From assembly GCF_004153445.1 (NCBI RefSeq), contig NZ_SDQC01000007.1:57126-121125 (forward strand): a DNA stretch of 64,000 nt. The letters run 5' to 3'. The stretch is from Allopusillimonas soli (GTDB lineage Bacteria > Pseudomonadota > Gammaproteobacteria > Burkholderiales > Burkholderiaceae_B). Both the position numbers and the translations under genes were made by a program. The notes beneath the pieces are model-generated. The model had not been told where the DNA came from, ran no database searches, and saw nothing but the letters and a program-made list of their open reading frames with translations. How positions within the stretch are numbered: position 1 is the stretch's first letter; each line of letters begins with the position of its first letter. Shown here one piece after another: positions 26,434-36,778 of this stretch.

Positions 26434-27633
26434 ATGAAACTCGCAGAAGCCATTATCGGCTGGCAAGCCGAAATAGCCGAAATCCGCCGCGACATCCACG
26501 CGCATCCGGAGTTGGCTTACGAAGAGAACCGTACATCCGATCTGGTGGCGGCCAAGCTGGAATCCTGGGGCATCCCGGTACATCGCAACCTGGGCGTCAC
26601 CGGTTTGGTCGGCGTCATCCAGGGCAAGTCGGACAACGGTCGCGCGCTCGGTCTGCGAGCGGACATGGACGCCCTGCCCATGAGCGAAGTCAATACCTTC
26701 GAACATGCCAGCCGCCATCCCGGAAAAATGCATGCCTGCGGGCACGACGGCCATACCGCCATGTTGCTTGCCGCCGCACGGTATCTGGCGCAGCATCGGG
26801 ACTTCGACGGCACTGTCTATGTCATCTTCCAACCTGCCGAGGAAGGCCACAAGGGCGCCAAGGCCATGATAGACGACGGCCTGTTCACCCGTTTTCCCAT
26901 GCAGGCTGTGTTCGGCATGCACAACTGGCCGGGCATGTCCGCCGGAAGTTTCGCCGTGAGAGGCGGTCCCATGATGGCCTCCAGCAATACTTTCGAGATC
27001 AACATCCGCGGCAAGGGCGCGCATGGCGGTATGCCCCACCTGGGCGCGGATCCGGTCATGGCCGCGGTGCAGATGGCGCAAAGCATGCAGACGATTGTTT
27101 CGCGCAACTGCAACCCGGTAAAGCCGGCAGTGCTCAGCATTACCCAGATCCATGCCGGCTCGGCCGACAATGTCATCCCCACCGATGCTGTGCTGCGCGG
27201 CACTGTACGCACTTTCTCCGAGGATGTGCTCGATCTCATCGAGCAGCGCATGCGCGAGACAGCCGAACACACGGCATTGGCGGCTAACTGCACGGCCGAG
27301 TTCAATTTCGACCGTAAATACCCGCCTACGATCAACCATGACGATGAGGCAGCGTTCTGTGCACAGGTCATGCAAGGCATCGTGGGCAAAGACAACGTCC
27401 ATACCGAGATCGATCCCTCCATGGGCGCAGAGGATTTCGCCTTCATGCTGCTCGAGAAACCGGGCGCTTACGTATGGATAGGCAATGGCGACGGCACGCA
27501 CCGCTCTCATGGCCATGGCATGGGACCCTGCATGCTGCACAACGGCAGTTACGATTTCAACGATGAATTGATACCGCTGGGCGCAACCTATTGGGTCGAG
27601 TTGGCTCACCAGTGGCTGGCCAGGGCTGCCTGA
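26434..27633 (+). CDS. M20 family amidohydrolase (hippurate hydrolase-like), copy 1
   Basis: A 399-residue dinuclear metal hydrolase of the M20D class, which cleaves N-acyl amino acids and similar amides. Seen: LRADMDALP, the metal-site HACGHDGHTAM (about residues 101-111), FQPAEEG with the catalytic Glu, and the dimerisation domain with GKGAHGGMPHLGADP. A Shine-Dalgarno-like GGAGAAG precedes the ATG by about six bases. A second, related copy occurs at 56481-57674 on the opposite strand; this one ends with LAHQWLARAA. The exact substrate is not deducible. Confidence 0.9.
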   Translation: MKLAEAIIGWQAEIAEIRRDIHAHPELAYEENRTSDLVAAKLESWGIPVHRNLGVTGLVGVIQGKSDNGRALGLRADMDALPMSEVNTFEHASRHPGKMHACGHDGHTAMLLAAARYLAQHRDFDGTVYVIFQPAEEGHKGAKAMIDDGLFTRFPMQAVFGMHNWPGMSAGSFAVRGGPMMASSNTFEINIRGKGAHGGMPHLGADPVMAAVQMAQSMQTIVSRNCNPVKPAVLSITQIHAGSADNVIPTDAVLRGTVRTFSEDVLDLIEQRMRETAEHTALAANCTAEFNFDRKYPPTINHDDEAAFCAQVMQGIVGKDNVHTEIDPSMGAEDFAFMLLEKPGAYVWIGNGDGTHRSHGHGMGPCMLHNGSYDFNDELIPLGATYWVELAHQWLARAA

Positions 27634-27671
27634 CCGCCTCCGATCCAGATACCTTCGTACCGGATGTTCAC

Positions 27672-28076
27672 GTGAACGATGCCACCCACACTGTCCTGCC
27701 CCCGCCCGAACGCCACGCCGTGTTGCGTGTCATGCCGCAGCCGGCGGATGCCAATATCCATGGCGACGTCTTTGGCGGCTGGATCATGGCCCAGGTGGAC
27801 ATCGCCGGCGCGATTCCCGCCACACGACGGGCAGCTGGCCGCGTCGCCACGATTGCGGTCAATTCGTTCACATTCAAGCAGCCGGTATTCGTCGGTGACC
27901 TGCTCAGCTTCTATGCAGAAATCATCAAGGTTGGCAGAACATCCATTACGGTGTCGGTCGAGGTCTACTCCGAGCGCCAACGACTTGAAATGGAAGTCGT
28001 GAAAGTCACCGAAGCCACGCTCACTTACGTCGCAACCGACGACCAGCGCAAAAGCCGTCCCCTTCCACCCGTATAA
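27672..28076 (+). CDS. yciA: YciA-like acyl-CoA thioesterase
   Basis: A 134-residue hotdog-fold thioesterase. The YciA/acyl-CoA thioester hydrolase signature is intact: DANIHGDVFGGWIMAQVD, with the catalytic Asp, then FKQPVFVGDLLSFYAEI. I chose the GTG at 27672, which gives the common family length; a start further upstream would overlap the M20 stop. The site before it is weak. It is followed by mgtE after 14 bases. Confidence 0.82.
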   Translation: MNDATHTVLPPPERHAVLRVMPQPADANIHGDVFGGWIMAQVDIAGAIPATRRAAGRVATIAVNSFTFKQPVFVGDLLSFYAEIIKVGRTSITVSVEVYSERQRLEMEVVKVTEATLTYVATDDQRKSRPLPPV

Positions 28077-28090
28077 CAACAAGGTTGCCT

Positions 28091-29569
28091 ATGTCGGATC
28101 TCCACGCCGAACCGGAAAGCGTGCCGATCAATATTCCGCGTCGCCTCGACCCGGAAGATGCACAGCTGGCCCTTCAGAAGCTGCAGTCCATCCTGCGCCG
28201 CCAGGAAGTGGTGGAGGCGTTGACGGAGCGCCAAAATGAGTCCAACGATCGGTCCCACCTGCTGGACGGGCTGCTGCACCGTCAGCATGAGAACGAAATC
28301 CGGTCCATCATCAATACGCTGCATCCGGCCGATATCGCGTTCATTCTCGAATCGCTTCCCGTACACGAACGCCAGGCTGTGTGGGCCCTGGTGGACTCCG
28401 CCTTCGACGCCGACGTGCTGCTGGAGGTGGACGACTGGGCGCGCGAGTCGCTCATCAAGTCCATGGATCACCAGGACCTGGTCAAGGCGACCGGGGAGAT
28501 GGATGCGGACGAGATTGCCGACCTGGCTGCCGACCTGCCCCCCGACGTCATCGCCGAGGTGCAGCAGGGTCTGACCGACGCCGAGCGAGCCCAACTGCTC
28601 GAGGCCATGGGCTATCCAGAAGACACGGTGGGCGCCATCATGGACTTCGACATGGTGCGTGTGCGCGAGGATGTTTCATTGGAGGTCGTCCTGCGTTATC
28701 TGCGCCGCTTGGTAGAGCTGCCTGACCACACCGATCAGGTGTTCGTGGTGGACCGCCAGGACAGGCTGCAGGGTACCCTGGGGCTGTCCACATTGCTGGT
28801 GCGCGATCCCGATGTGCAGGTGTCAGAAGTGATGCTGACAGACTTCCTCACCCTGAATCCCCTCGACTCGGATGCCGATGCGGCGGGCGCGTTCGAACGC
28901 TACGACCTGGTCTCGGCACCGGTGGTGGACGATCAAGGACGTCTCATAGGCCGCGTCACCATCGCCGATGTCGTGGACGTCATTCAGGAAGACTCGCAGG
29001 AGCAGGCGCTTTCACGTGCCGGCCTGCAGGAAGAGGATATTTTCGCGCCCGTCATGGACGCTTTGCGCAACCGTGCTCCCTGGCTTTTCGTGAACCTATG
29101 CACTGCAGCCACAGCCTCGCTGGTGGCCTCCCGATTCGAGGACACGGTCAGCCATATCGTCATCCTTGCTTTTCTCATGTCCATCGTGGCGGGCATTGGC
29201 GGCAATTCCGGCAATCAGACCATGACGATGATCATTCGCGCGCTGGCCATGGGCCGGGTCACCGGCTCCAACGCCTGGCAATTGGTGCGGCGCGAAATGA
29301 CTGTTACATTTTTGGTCGGCCTGTGCGGCAGTTTCGTGGCAGCGGGCTTTGCCTGGGCGATTTCGGGCTCTTTGGCCGTAGCGGCCGTCATGATGGCCGC
29401 CATGATACTCAATATGCTGATAGGCGCATCGCTGGGCGTGCTGATCCCCATGCTGCGCGACCGTTTCGGCAAGGATCCGGCTGTCGGCTCGTCGGTGCTG
29501 CTGACATTCGCCACCGACTCGCTCGGCTTTTTTATTTTTCTCGGCCTGGCCACCGTATTCCTGCTGTGA
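28091..29569 (+). CDS. mgtE: Magnesium transporter MgtE
   Basis: A 492-residue magnesium channel. Seen: an N domain of helical repeats with LADLPPDVIAEV, two CBS domains (about 200-320, including APVVDDQGRLIGRVTIADV) that sense cytosolic magnesium, and a C-terminal five-helix pore with GIGGNSGNQTMTMIIRALA. I chose the ATG at 28091 over the TTG two codons earlier; AAGG lies about ten bases upstream. It converges on secA with about 70 bases between, where I see no clear terminator. Confidence 0.94.
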   Translation: MSDLHAEPESVPINIPRRLDPEDAQLALQKLQSILRRQEVVEALTERQNESNDRSHLLDGLLHRQHENEIRSIINTLHPADIAFILESLPVHERQAVWALVDSAFDADVLLEVDDWARESLIKSMDHQDLVKATGEMDADEIADLAADLPPDVIAEVQQGLTDAERAQLLEAMGYPEDTVGAIMDFDMVRVREDVSLEVVLRYLRRLVELPDHTDQVFVVDRQDRLQGTLGLSTLLVRDPDVQVSEVMLTDFLTLNPLDSDADAAGAFERYDLVSAPVVDDQGRLIGRVTIADVVDVIQEDSQEQALSRAGLQEEDIFAPVMDALRNRAPWLFVNLCTAATASLVASRFEDTVSHIVILAFLMSIVAGIGGNSGNQTMTMIIRALAMGRVTGSNAWQLVRREMTVTFLVGLCGSFVAAGFAWAISGSLAVAAVMMAAMILNMLIGASLGVLIPMLRDRFGKDPAVGSSVLLTFATDSLGFFIFLGLATVFLL

Positions 29570-29638
29570 GCGGCGCCGCCGCGGAGAGCGGCTGCGCCAA
29601 AACCAGCGTGAAATAAAGCCGGATACTTTGCGTCGGGC

Positions 29639-32410
29639 TCAGGCCAGGCGGCCGTGGCAATGCTTGTATTTCTTGCCGCTGCCGCAAGGGCATGGGTCGT
29701 TGCGGCCAACCTTGGGAAGGTTCGCCGACCGTGCGGCCTGCGCCTGGCGCGCCTCGCGGGGGTTGACCTGGGCTGCCGCGCCTTCGGCCAGACCCGGATC
29801 CTCACCGCTGAGTGCCGCGTCATAGTCGGCGTGGTGATATGTGACATTCTCGAGATTGGCCTCGGATTCCTCGACCTGCACCTGCTCGCGCGATTGGATG
29901 CGCACAGTCATCAACACGCGAACGACTTCGTTGCGAACCCGCTCAAGCATGGCCGAAAACAGCTCGAAGGCCTCGCGCTTGTATTCCTGCTTGGGATCTT
30001 TCTGGGCATACCCACGCAGGTGTATGCCCTGGCGCAGGTGATCAAGCGACGACAAATGGCTGCGCCAGTGCGTATCGATGGATTGCAGCAGCATGGACCG
30101 CTCGAAGGGCGCCCAGCCTTCCTTGCCGACCAGATCCACTTTTTCCTGGTAAAGGCGCCTGGCTTCCGCCAGCACCCGCTCGAGCAGGTCGTCGTCTGTG
30201 AGTTGCGGCTCCTTCTCCGCCATTTCGGTCAGGGCCAGCGGCAATTGCCATTCGGACTCCAGCGTGGCCTGCAGACCCGCCAAGTCCCATTGCTCCTCGA
30301 CGGAGTCCTCGGGCACATAGGCGCGGAACTGCTCGGTGAGCGCGGCGTCACGCAGTCCTTCGATGGTTTCCGACACATCCTGGGACTCCAGCACCTCGTT
30401 GCGCTGCGAATAAAGCACCTTGCGCTGGTCATTGGCCACGTCGTCGTATTCAAGCAATTGCTTACGGATGTCGAAGTTGCGCCCTTCGACCTTGCGCTGG
30501 GCAGACTCGATGGAACGCGACACCATCTTGGCCTCGATGGGCTCGCCTTCGGGCAGACGCAGCCGCTCCATGATGGCGCGGACGCGGTCACCCGCGAAAA
30601 TGCGCATGAGCGAATCTTCGAGCGACAGGTAAAAGCGCGAGGATCCCGGGTCGCCCTGGCGCCCAGCGCGACCGCGCAGTTGATTGTCGATACGGCGGGA
30701 TTCGTGACGCTCGGTGCCGATGATGCGCAGGCCGCCGGCAGCCTTGACGGCTTCGTTGGCAGGCTGCCAGGCCGCCTTGATCTCCTGGACACGCGCGTCC
30801 TTTTCTTCCGATGACAAGGACTCGTCCTTGCGCACCAGGTCCACCTGCTTCTCAACGCTGCCACCCAGCACGATGTCGGTGCCTCGGCCAGCCATGTTGG
30901 TGGCGATGGTGATATGGCCCGGCTTGCCGGCTTCGGCAACGATCTCTGCCTCGCGCGCGTGCTGCTTGGCGTTGAGCACTTCGTGCGGAAGCTTGGCCTT
31001 GACCAGCAGTCCGGACAGGCGTTCGGAGTTTTCGATGCTGGTCGTGCCCACCAGCACGGGCTGTCCACGCTCGTGGCAGTCTTTGATGTCCACCAGGATG
31101 GCGTTGTATTTTTCCTCGTCCGTCTTGAAGACCTGATCGTTCTGGTCGTTCCGGATCATGGGTCGGTTGGTGGGGATGATGACGGTTTCCAGGCCGTAGA
31201 TTTCCTGGAACTCATAGGCTTCGGTGTCGGCCGTGCCCGTCATGCCCGCCAGCTTCTCATACATGCGGAAGTAGTTCTGGAACGTGATGGAGGCGAGGGT
31301 CTGGTTTTCGTTCTGGATCTTGACGCCTTCCTTGGCCTCCACGGCCTGATGCAGGCCGTCGGACCAGCGCCGGCCCGTCATGAGGCGGCCGGTGAATTCA
31401 TCGACAATCACGATTTCGCCATTCTGCACCACGTACTGCTGATCGCGGAAATACAGGCTGTGGGCGCGCAGGGCAACCATGAGATGGTGTACCAGCGATA
31501 TATTGCGCGGGTCGTACAGCGATTCACCTTCGGGCAGGATGCCAACCTTGGCCAGGATTTCCTCGACCTTGACCTGCCCCGCCTCCGACAGATATACCTG
31601 CTGCGCTTTTTCATCGACCCAGAAGTCGCCTTCGGGTTCCGGCTCGTGGGGTTTGGGTTCCGCCTCCATGCGCTCGAGCATGGGCGGCACGACATTCATG
31701 CGTACATACAGCTCGGTGTTGTCTTCGGCCTGACCGGAAATGATGAGCGGTGTGCGGGCCTCGTCGATGAGAATGGAGTCCACCTCGTCGACGATGGCGA
31801 AGAACAAGGGACGCTGGCGCCTGTCCTCGGCGCGGTACTCCATGTTGTCGCGCAAATAGTCGAAGCCGTACTCGTTATTGGTGCCGTAGGTGATATCGGC
31901 CACATAGGCGGCGCGCTTTTCCTCGTTGTCCTGCTGCGGAACGACGACCCCGACCGACAGGCCCAGGAAGTTGTACAGCCGCCCCATCCACTCGGCATCG
32001 CGACGGGCCAGGTAATCGTTGACCGTGACCACATGCACGCCCTTGCCGGCAAGCGCGTTCAGGTACACCGCAAGCGTCGCCATCAGCGTCTTGCCTTCAC
32101 CCGTGCGCATCTCGGCAATCTTGCCGTTGTGCAGAGAGATGGCGCCGAGCATCTGCACGTCGAAGTGCCGCATGCCGAATACGCGCTTGCTGCCTTCGCG
32201 CACCACGGCAAAAGCCTCCGGCAGCAGGTCGTCGAGCGAAGCCCCTTCGGCCAGCCGCTGGCGGAAGGCGGGCGTCTTGGCTGCCAGCTCTTCGTCGGAG
32301 AGCGCCTCCATGGAAGGCTCAAGCGCATTGATGCGCGATACCAGCCGGCGATACTGCTTGAGTATGCGGTCGTTGCGACTGCCTATGATCTTTTTCAGCA
32401 AAGAAACCAT
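29639..32410 (-). CDS. secA: Preprotein translocase ATPase SecA
   Basis: A 923-residue motor that drives proteins through SecYEG. Seen: Walker A in MRTGEGKT (101-108), the DEAD-like [14 protein letters not shown], helicase motif [14 protein letters not shown], and the C-terminal zinc-binding tail [14 protein letters not shown] that binds SecB and phospholipid. I chose the ATG at 32410 ([15 protein letters not shown], the usual family start); thirteen upstream in-frame codons read as non-conserved sequence. It is 96 bases downstream of an M23 peptidase gene in the same direction. Confidence 0.97.
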   Translation of the reverse strand: MVSLLKKIIGSRNDRILKQYRRLVSRINALEPSMEALSDEELAAKTPAFRQRLAEGASLDDLLPEAFAVVREGSKRVFGMRHFDVQMLGAISLHNGKIAEMRTGEGKTLMATLAVYLNALAGKGVHVVTVNDYLARRDAEWMGRLYNFLGLSVGVVVPQQDNEEKRAAYVADITYGTNNEYGFDYLRDNMEYRAEDRRQRPLFFAIVDEVDSILIDEARTPLIISGQAEDNTELYVRMNVVPPMLERMEAEPKPHEPEPEGDFWVDEKAQQVYLSEAGQVKVEEILAKVGILPEGESLYDPRNISLVHHLMVALRAHSLYFRDQQYVVQNGEIVIVDEFTGRLMTGRRWSDGLHQAVEAKEGVKIQNENQTLASITFQNYFRMYEKLAGMTGTADTEAYEFQEIYGLETVIIPTNRPMIRNDQNDQVFKTDEEKYNAILVDIKDCHERGQPVLVGTTSIENSERLSGLLVKAKLPHEVLNAKQHAREAEIVAEAGKPGHITIATNMAGRGTDIVLGGSVEKQVDLVRKDESLSSEEKDARVQEIKAAWQPANEAVKAAGGLRIIGTERHESRRIDNQLRGRAGRQGDPGSSRFYLSLEDSLMRIFAGDRVRAIMERLRLPEGEPIEAKMVSRSIESAQRKVEGRNFDIRKQLLEYDDVANDQRKVLYSQRNEVLESQDVSETIEGLRDAALTEQFRAYVPEDSVEEQWDLAGLQATLESEWQLPLALTEMAEKEPQLTDDDLLERVLAEARRLYQEKVDLVGKEGWAPFERSMLLQSIDTHWRSHLSSLDHLRQGIHLRGYAQKDPKQEYKREAFELFSAMLERVRNEVVRVLMTVRIQSREQVQVEESEANLENVTYHHADYDAALSGEDPGLAEGAAAQVNPREARQAQAARSANLPKVGRNDPCPCGSGKKYKHCHGRLA

Positions 32411-32506
32411 TCTTGTATCGTCGAGGGGATACGCCCCATGGCGGCGCAAACCCGCAATCCTGTCTTTGAGGGTTGGCGGAAAGATTCCGCAGGAAAACGC
32501 TACAGT

Positions 32507-33568
32507 TTAACGCAGGCGCGGACGAGTGTTGATTTCAGGCTCCGAGGCCTTGGCAAGCAGGTGAACGGATTCCTTGCCATCCGAAGCGTTTGCGGGTGCC
32601 GCTGCCGACTGGCCGCCCTCTTTTCCGGGGGCATGGGCGACCAGTGCCTCCGATGGCGCGGGCAGAAACAGCTTGGGATCGAGCGGATGTCCGGCCATGC
32701 GCACCTCGAAGTGCAGATGAGGGCCAGTGGAGCGCCCTGTACTGCCCACACGGGCAATCATCTGCCCTTTTTCGATCAGGTCGCCCAGCTTTACATTGAT
32801 GGAAGATGCATGCGCATAGCGCGTGACCAAGCCGTTGCCATGGGTGATTTCCACCAGCTTGCCATAGCCGCTCACGTACCGGGCCTCGGTGACAACGCCA
32901 CCGGATGCCGCGTGTATGGGCGTACCCTTGGGCGCGGCAAAATCGAGGCCCTCGTGCAAGGTGTGCCTGCCCGTGACTGGATTGCGGCGCCAGCCAAAGG
33001 ACGAACTGATATAAGGATAATCGACCGGCGTGAAATTGGGCAGGCCGGTCTCCGCGCCTGCGCGCTTGGTGAGCACGAGATCAAGCATGCCAAGCCAGTC
33101 TTTCTGGTCCGACAACTGGCGTGCCAGGGTGTCAAGCTCCCGCCCCAGCCCTTCGGCCGACCAACGGGCGGCGCCGCCTCTGATGTCGTCCATGGCGGGC
33201 GCGCTGTCCTCGTCGAGGCTGGCCTGAACCTCGGGATCGGTATAGGACACGCCCGCAGCCTTCGCCACGCGACGGCTCAGGCCGTCCATGGCAATGACCT
33301 GCGCTCGCAGATCGCCCACCCGGGCGGCCAATTGGTTGACGTTTTCACGCACAAAAGCCGAATCGCGCGACAATTGCCGGGCAATGACCTGCTCCTGTTC
33401 GGCGCTGAGCGACGGCCGTTCGTGATGCCCCATCCGTGACTGGACCCATGCGCCCGCGGCGGCCGACACGCCCATGGCGGCAATGGCAAGGACGACAATA
33501 GCCAGGCCTCGTGCGCCCTTGCGGGTAGAATCGATGTAGGGGCTGTTTGAGCTACTGCGTTTTTGCAT
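32507..33568 (-). CDS. M23 family peptidase (LytM domain), membrane-anchored
   Basis: A 353-residue protein with one N-terminal transmembrane helix (about 19-41, GLAIVVLAIAAMGVSAAAG), a coiled-coil-like region (60-150) and a C-terminal LytM domain with the zinc ligands HEGLD and HLHFEV. It should act on peptidoglycan cross-links or as an amidase activator in the periplasm. I chose the ATG at 33568 (MQKRSSSN), leaving 38 bases to the divergent dciA; an in-frame ATG at 33589 is possible, and neither has a strong Shine-Dalgarno. It precedes secA on the same strand. All zinc ligands look intact, so it is probably active. Confidence 0.85.
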   Translation of the reverse strand: MQKRSSSNSPYIDSTRKGARGLAIVVLAIAAMGVSAAAGAWVQSRMGHHERPSLSAEQEQVIARQLSRDSAFVRENVNQLAARVGDLRAQVIAMDGLSRRVAKAAGVSYTDPEVQASLDEDSAPAMDDIRGGAARWSAEGLGRELDTLARQLSDQKDWLGMLDLVLTKRAGAETGLPNFTPVDYPYISSSFGWRRNPVTGRHTLHEGLDFAAPKGTPIHAASGGVVTEARYVSGYGKLVEITHGNGLVTRYAHASSINVKLGDLIEKGQMIARVGSTGRSTGPHLHFEVRMAGHPLDPKLFLPAPSEALVAHAPGKEGGQSAAAPANASDGKESVHLLAKASEPEINTRPRLR

Positions 33569-33606
33569 ACTTACACTGACTGATTCCATTAAATCGTTCC
33601 ACGAAC

Positions 33607-34152
33607 ATGATTCGCGCCACACGCCACAAGGCCTCTGCCGATAGCTCCCACGGAGCTCGCCCGGAGCATCCGCGCAGCCATGGCAGGCAAACGCCGGCGG
33701 AAGACCGCCGCAGCGGCAAGGCGGCGCTTGCCCTGAGCTGGCTGGATGGCGACAGGCAGGGCGCCACCGTACTGGCGACAGCCCGCAACATGCTGCAGGC
33801 CCAGGAGGCCATGGCAGCGGTTTTACCCGAGACGCTGGCCCACGCTTGCCGGGTGGCTCGTATGGACAGACAGCAACTGACCCTTGCGGTTCCCAGCGCC
33901 GCCTATGCATCCAAGCTGCGCCAGCTCGCGCCGCGCATTGTGCAGCATCTGAATCAGCGCGGGTGGGTGCTGCAGGACATCCGTGTCCAGGTGCAGGCAG
34001 GGCTGTTTCGCGACCCCGCCCATGCCAGACAGCGCGATGTGATGCCGCTGGATAATGCGGCCCTGCAGGCCTTCGACGATCTCAGGGCCAGCTTGGCGCC
34101 CGGTCCGCTTGCAAGCGCCGTGGAGGCCTTGCTGCAGCATCATCGCCTCTGA
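33607..34152 (+). CDS. dciA: DciA-like (DUF721) replicative helicase operator
   Basis: A 181-residue basic protein. Residues about 1-40 are disordered and rich in Arg, Ser and His; the core (about 65-125, including LTLAVPSAAYASKLRQLAPRI) matches the DUF721/DciA fold, which helps load DnaB in bacteria without DnaC. The call rests on this pattern and on the position between an M23 peptidase gene and lpxC, which I recall from other Burkholderiales. It is followed by a strong inverted repeat. Confidence 0.7.
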   Translation: MIRATRHKASADSSHGARPEHPRSHGRQTPAEDRRSGKAALALSWLDGDRQGATVLATARNMLQAQEAMAAVLPETLAHACRVARMDRQQLTLAVPSAAYASKLRQLAPRIVQHLNQRGWVLQDIRVQVQAGLFRDPAHARQRDVMPLDNAALQAFDDLRASLAPGPLASAVEALLQHHRL

Positions 34153-34160
34153 CAGCCTTC

Positions 34161-34195
34161 ATGCACGATGCCCGCGTCCAGCGGGCATCGTGCAT
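34161..34195. terminator. Long inverted repeat between convergent dciA and lpxC
   Basis: ATGCACGATGCCCGC (34161-34175) pairs perfectly with GCGGGCATCGTGCAT (34181-34195), a 15-bp stem with a five-base loop. There is no clear T run on either side, so it may work as a Rho-assisted or bidirectional terminator, or as a transcript-stabilising hairpin. Confidence 0.55.
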
Positions 34196-34220
34196 CAAAC
34201 CTGTGGAAAAAGCCGGCCGC

Positions 34221-35144
34221 CTAGGCCAGCTTCCATTCCTGCGCAAAAGACTTGGGCGCAGCGGCCGGGGATTCGTAGGTAATGATTTCCCAGCTTTCCT
34301 GGCGTGCCAGCAATGCGCGCGCCAATTGGTTATTGAGGCCGTGCCCCGACTTGCAGGCCACATAGCGCGCGACCAGGGGCTTGCCGATGAGATACAGATC
34401 GCCGATGGCGTCGAGTATCTTGTGCTTGACGAACTCGTCGTCGTAACGCAGGCCATCGGAGTTCAGGACGCGATATTCGTCCATCACGATGGCATTGTCC
34501 AGGCTGCCGCCGCGGGCCAACCCGGCAGCGCGCAGGGCTTCGACCTCGTTCACAAACCCGAAGGTGCGGGCGCGGGCAATGGTCTTGACGTAGGAATCTT
34601 TCTCGAAATCGACCTCCGCGAAATTCGCAGTGGAGTCGATGGCGGGATGATGGAAATCGATGGCGAACGACAGTGCAAAGCCATCGTAGGGCTCAAGGCG
34701 CGCCCATTTCAGGTCGTCGCCCTCGCCTTCGCTGACCTCGATGGGCTCGAGCACGCGCAGGAATTTCTTCGCCGCCGCCTGCTCTTCCAGGCCGGCCGAA
34801 CGCAGCAGGTAGACAAACGTACCGGCACTGCCATCCATAATGGGCACTTCCTCGGCCGTCAGGTCGATATGCAGGTTGTCTATGCCCAGGCCCGCCAGTG
34901 CGGACATAAGATGCTCGACCGTGGAAACGCGAACATCGCCCTTTTGCAGGACCGATGCCATGCGGGTATTGCCAACGCCGTCGGCTCGCGCGGGCAGGTC
35001 AACCACTTCGGGCAGGTCTATCCGATGGAAAACGATACCGGTGTTGGGCGCCGCCGGGCGCAGGGTAAGCTCGACCCGCCGGCCGGAATGCAGGCCGACC
35101 CCTTTGGTGCTGATGGGCCGCTGTATGGTGCGTTGACGTAGCAT
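34221..35144 (-). CDS. lpxC: UDP-3-O-acyl-N-acetylglucosamine deacetylase LpxC
   Basis: A 307-residue zinc deacetylase that commits precursors to lipid A. Zinc ligands are visible as H78 ([10 protein letters not shown]), H241 and D245 ([14 protein letters not shown]); the general-base Glu (E77) and the further active-site H268 (KSGHGLNNQ) are present. It lies just after ftsZ on the same strand, at the end of the division cluster, as in most Gram-negative bacteria. A 283-base gap (35145-35427) probably holds its own promoter. Confidence 0.96.
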   Translation of the reverse strand: MLRQRTIQRPISTKGVGLHSGRRVELTLRPAAPNTGIVFHRIDLPEVVDLPARADGVGNTRMASVLQKGDVRVSTVEHLMSALAGLGIDNLHIDLTAEEVPIMDGSAGTFVYLLRSAGLEEQAAAKKFLRVLEPIEVSEGEGDDLKWARLEPYDGFALSFAIDFHHPAIDSTANFAEVDFEKDSYVKTIARARTFGFVNEVEALRAAGLARGGSLDNAIVMDEYRVLNSDGLRYDDEFVKHKILDAIGDLYLIGKPLVARYVACKSGHGLNNQLARALLARQESWEIITYESPAAAPKSFAQEWKLA

Positions 35145-35427
35145 AGATTGTGATTTCAGGCGGGAAAGCCCGGCATTTTTCTGACGCTCAAAGAAGCCTC
35201 ATTGTAACTGAGACAAGGGTTTACCATTAAATTTATGTGTATCGTACGCAATGCAAGTGTTTCAGCCGGCTTCAGCCCCACGGCCATTGCGTTTACCTAT
35301 GCACATGGCAGGTGCGCACAATGGCGCACCCCCTCGGGGAAGAAGGGGATGCGCCTGCCGGAAACCCGCGGCGGACCACCGCAGGCTGTGAGAGTGCTGG
35401 CTATCAGCCTGTTGTTTCAGCTCCTTG
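35145..35427 (-). promoter_or_regulatory. ftsZ-lpxC intergenic region
   Basis: No gene is supported here. On the minus strand an imperfect hairpin (35323-35355, arms GGCGCATCCCC and GGGGTGCGCC with one bulge) lies about 75 bases after the ftsZ stop. It has no T run, so it is a weak terminator at best. The AT-rich stretch 35190-35240 is a likely site for the lpxC promoter, but I could not define a good -35/-10 pair. Confidence 0.35.
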
Positions 35428-36597
35428 TCAGTCAGCCTGCTTGCGCAGGAACGCCGGAATATCGAAATGGTCCATGCCGGCGGTTTCAAGGGCGCGCACC
35501 TGGGCCGAAGCCTGGCCGCGCGGATTGCGAATAACGGCGGGAACGTCCGAATTGCCGAAGTCGTAGTGGCCGTGGGCATGGAGATCATCCGTGCCTGTAC
35601 GGACGTGCTCCTGGCTGGACACCAGTTGCGGACGCTGTGCCGCGGGGCTGCCCAGGCCGGTTGCCACGACCGTGACACGCAGGTTTTCACCCATGTTCTC
35701 GTCGTAGGCCGTGCCGAAAACAATGGTGGCGTCCTCCGCGGCATAGCTGCGGATGGTGTCCATGATTTCGCGCGTTTCGCGCATTTTCAAGGTGCGGCTG
35801 GCCGTAATGTTCACCAGCATGCCGCGCGCACCGTGCAGATCCACCCCTTCGAGCAACGGGCAGGCAATCGCACGCTCGGCTGCGACACGGGCACGATCGG
35901 CACCAGCCGCAATGGACGTACCCATCATGGCCTGGCCCTGCTCGCCCATGATGGTCTTGACGTCCTCGAAGTCGACGTTGACATTACCTTCGACATTGAT
36001 GATCTCGGCAATGCCGGCGCATGCATTGTGCAGCACGTCGTCGGCCGACTTGAAGCAGTCTTCCTGCGTGGCGTCATCGTCCATCAGATCGTACAGGTTC
36101 TCGTTCAGCACGACGATCAGGGAATGCACATGCTTGGAAAGCTCGGTAATCCCGTCCTCGGCCATTTTCATGCGCTTGTTGCCTTCGAAGCCGAAAGGCT
36201 TGGTGACGACGCCAACAGTCAGTATGCCAAGCTCCTTGGCCACTTCGGCTACCACAGGACCAGCGCCAGTGCCGGTACCTCCGCCCATGCCAGCTGTAAT
36301 GAACACCATGTTGGCGCCGGTGAGTGCCGAGCGAATTTCCTCGCGCGCGGTTTCCGCGGCGGCGCGGCCCTGCTCCGGACGGGCGCCGGCGCCCAGGCCG
36401 GTGCGACCAAGACGGATCTGAACCGGCGCTTCTGTAGTCGCCAGCGCCTGGGCGTCGGTATTTGCGCAGATAAAGTCCACACCGTTCACACCGGAACGGA
36501 TCATATGTGCCACGGCATTGCCGCCGGCGCCGCCAACGCCCACGACCTTGATCACGGTGCCGTTGGAACTCGTATCGAGCATTTCAAAGTTCATCAT
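35428..36597 (-). CDS. ftsZ: Cell division tubulin FtsZ
   Basis: A 389-residue GTPase that forms the Z ring. Seen: the tubulin signature GGGTGTG (105-111), the T7-loop region NVDFEDVKTIM, and the conserved C-terminal peptide DIPAFLRKQAD that binds FtsA and other anchors. I chose the ATG at 36597, with GAGGGAG at ideal spacing; the sixty upstream in-frame codons are leader sequence. A 181-base gap separates it from ftsA, the largest gap inside the cluster, so an internal promoter for ftsZ is likely. Confidence 0.97.
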   Translation of the reverse strand: MMNFEMLDTSSNGTVIKVVGVGGAGGNAVAHMIRSGVNGVDFICANTDAQALATTEAPVQIRLGRTGLGAGARPEQGRAAAETAREEIRSALTGANMVFITAGMGGGTGTGAGPVVAEVAKELGILTVGVVTKPFGFEGNKRMKMAEDGITELSKHVHSLIVVLNENLYDLMDDDATQEDCFKSADDVLHNACAGIAEIINVEGNVNVDFEDVKTIMGEQGQAMMGTSIAAGADRARVAAERAIACPLLEGVDLHGARGMLVNITASRTLKMRETREIMDTIRSYAAEDATIVFGTAYDENMGENLRVTVVATGLGSPAAQRPQLVSSQEHVRTGTDDLHAHGHYDFGNSDVPAVIRNPRGQASAQVRALETAGMDHFDIPAFLRKQAD

Positions 36598-36778
36598 GAT
36601 TGACTCCCTCACATATCCAGAAAACGATAAACAAAAAAACTTATTTCCCCAGTACTGCTTATTGTTCGGAACGGCCTCAAAAGAATTGCCAGCCCTTGCA
36701 GCCTGCCGCGGCTCGCAGCTGATTTGAGACACCTCCGGAGACAGGCTTGTATGCGCCTGCCCCATCAGGGCTCGCACC

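Noticed and set aside
30914..33439. Very long plus-strand reading frame (841 codons) opposite secA and the M23 gene
   Set aside because: It is antisense to two clear genes with full family motifs; its translation has no recognisable domain, is rich in His, Arg and Val as expected from a GC-rich complementary strand, and it lacks a ribosome-binding site.
35425..36603. Plus-strand reading frame of 392 codons opposite ftsZ
   Set aside because: Shadow of ftsZ, whose signature and C-terminal peptide are intact on the minus strand.
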